A stretch of DNA of 6,225 nucleotides, from positions 1-6,225 of the forward strand of contig CAKZQX010000200.1 of NCBI GenBank assembly GCA_937141995.1, written 5' to 3'. Made by a program: the position numbers and the translations under genes. This DNA comes from an uncultured Chloroflexaceae bacterium (GTDB lineage: Bacteria; Chloroflexota; Chloroflexia; Chloroflexales; Chloroflexaceae). Of the stretch, positions 5,066 to 6,225 are shown in pieces (position 1 is the first letter of the stretch; every line of letters begins with the position of its first letter). The notes beneath the pieces were generated by a model that saw nothing but the letters and a program-made list of their open reading frames with translations, did not search any database and was not told where the DNA came from.

Positions 5066-6223
5066 TTACGCCACCGCCTGCTCCTCCGCGCTTGGCTCAC
5101 CCTGGTCGCGCGCCTTATCCCCGCGAATCTCCGGGAGCGCCGCCGGGTCGATAAAGCCGTGCGCGGCGGCATGTTCGGCGGCGGCCTCGGTATCCTCTAC
5201 CAGCAGCATATCAACACCCTGGCTGTGGACCTCCTTGGCCAGGCGATACACCTCGTCGTCGCGCTGCTGCGCGGTGACATCCCGAATGTAGATCGCCGCG
5301 ACCCGCTCCGGGGAATCATATACCGCCTGCCGATAGATCTCCGCATCCTTCTGCCCACTGTCACCGATCAGGATAAACGGCAGATTGGGATAGATCTCCA
5401 TCAGGTGCCGAATCTGCTTGCCTTTGTGCGCCTGGTGCCCCGCTTTGATAAACTTGGTCTCGTCAATCCCGAGATCGCGGAGGAAGAGCGGGCCAACCGG
5501 AATATCGTGCGTCTCCATGACCGCGATCAGGAAATCATAGAGGTTCCAGGCATTACTAGAGAGATAAAAGATTGGATTAAATGTCGGTGCATCCGCACCC
5601 CGCTGGAGCGCCCGGTAAAATGCGCCCACTCCCGCGAATGGCGCGCGCGACCGCGCATTGTTGAGCAGCGTCAGGCGGGCAAACTGGATGAAATTATCCG
5701 CATTGGAGATCATAATTGTGTCGTCAATATCGCTGACAACCACGAACTGGCTGCTGGACGGTGGAATCAGCACCTTGCCGGTCTTCTGGAGCGGCCCCTG
5801 CTCTTCCACCATGCTCTCCAGCAGTTCCAGGGTAATATCGTGCCAGGGATGATCGGTGGGTGGCGGAGTATTCGGCTGGAAGTGGAGATCGAAGAAGCCC
5901 TCGTTGTCGGTGACAACTTCCTTAACGGTGTCATAGAACTGCGCCCGCAGCCGTGCATCGGGGATCTCCTCGCTCCGGAAGCGCTGATACATATTGAGGA
6001 TGTTTTTCCAGACCGTATCCTGATCTTCAATTTGCATAATCTCGCGTTCTTCGAGGAGGCGACCTTTCATAAAGATCTCCTGCGGAGTACCATACCCATG
6101 GTAGGGCAGGATCTGCAGCGGATCAAACAGATTAAAGCGCTGCTTCAAGCGCAAGATGGTTCCGTCAACCGCCTCTTCGGTATTGTGCCCCAGCTTGTGT
6201 AATACATCTTTCCACGATGACAT
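5066..6223 (-). CDS. App1-type (DUF2183) HAD-fold phosphatase
   Basis: The 385-residue product is a bacterial relative of the catalytic part of yeast App1, a Mg2+-dependent phosphatidate phosphatase. Residues about 35-120 hold the beta-rich N-terminal region typical of bacterial members: LPYHGYGTPQEIFMKGR at 39-55, FRSEEIPDARLRAQF at 82-96 and VTDNEGFFDLHF at 104-115. The catalytic region shows HAD motif I, VVVSDIDDTI, with Asp165 nucleophile and Asp167 acid/base. Motif II is Ser222 or Ser223 in YLSSNAWNLYDF. Motif III is a Lys in HKGKQIRHL, near 267. Motif IV is ILIGDSGQKDAEIY, with Asp288; Ala replaces the Pro often seen there. No signal peptide or membrane helix is visible, so it is probably cytoplasmic. 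The last 40 residues are Ala/Glu-rich and likely disordered. The ATG at 6221-6223 gives a plausible start, but its ribosome binding site lies outside the window, so an earlier start cannot be excluded. The bacterial substrate is not established. Confidence 0.88.
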   Translation of the reverse strand: MSSWKDVLHKLGHNTEEAVDGTILRLKQRFNLFDPLQILPYHGYGTPQEIFMKGRLLEEREIMQIEDQDTVWKNILNMYQRFRSEEIPDARLRAQFYDTVKEVVTDNEGFFDLHFQPNTPPPTDHPWHDITLELLESMVEEQGPLQKTGKVLIPPSSSQFVVVSDIDDTIMISNADNFIQFARLTLLNNARSRAPFAGVGAFYRALQRGADAPTFNPIFYLSSNAWNLYDFLIAVMETHDIPVGPLFLRDLGIDETKFIKAGHQAHKGKQIRHLMEIYPNLPFILIGDSGQKDAEIYRQAVYDSPERVAAIYIRDVTAQQRDDEVYRLAKEVHSQGVDMLLVEDTEAAAEHAAAHGFIDPAALPEIRGDKARDQGEPSAEEQAVA

Positions 6224-6225
6224 TG

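Noticed and set aside
4997..6202. A 401-codon open frame on the plus strand opposite the App1 gene, longer than that gene itself.
   Set aside because: Its translation shows no known motif and is rich in Arg, Ile and His as expected for a mirror frame. The minus strand carries the full set of App1/HAD motifs.

Overview
The window is ordinary-looking bacterial chromosome with moderately high GC and four genes. One is cut by the left edge. A fourth fills the right end and starts two bases from it. Protein style, and short palindromes in every intergenic gap, suggest a Chloroflexota bacterium (Chloroflexus, Roseiflexus or Oscillochloris-like). This is inferred from family resemblance and remembered repeat types, and no marker gene is present to prove it.

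Layout from left to right. Positions 1-1028 (+) hold the 3' part of an alpha-amylase-family (GH13) glycosidase with its catalytic triad. Positions 1029-1099 are a convergent gap with a perfect 13-bp hairpin and a two-copy 14-bp tandem repeat. Positions 1100-3148 (-) encode an exported serine hydrolase of the S33/tripeptidyl-aminopeptidase type with a four-helix membrane module at its C-terminus. Positions 3149-3444 are non-coding, with a dyad close to the hydrolase start and a REP-like 17-bp inverted repeat behind the next gene. Positions 3445-4941 (-) encode a sucrose phosphorylase (GH13_18) with every catalytic residue in place. Positions 4942-5065 are its leader, with a palindrome overlapping a possible extended -10, a GC-rich hairpin and a strong ribosome binding site. 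Positions 5066-6223 (-) encode an App1-type (DUF2183) HAD-fold phosphatase.

The three minus-strand genes are co-oriented but separated by 124 and 296 bp. The window does not show a tight operon, and the gaps look like independent regulatory or terminator regions. Two genes share a theme: sucrose phosphorylase turns sucrose and phosphate into glucose-1-phosphate and fructose, and the amylase-like enzyme acts on alpha-glucans, so this may be a small alpha-glucoside catabolism neighbourhood. The peptidase and the App1 phosphatase have no evident link to it. I found no mobile element, CRISPR array, RNA gene or multi-gene system of unknown type. The more interesting points are the membrane-fused peptidase, the App1 homologue and the palindromes in the intergenic regions.
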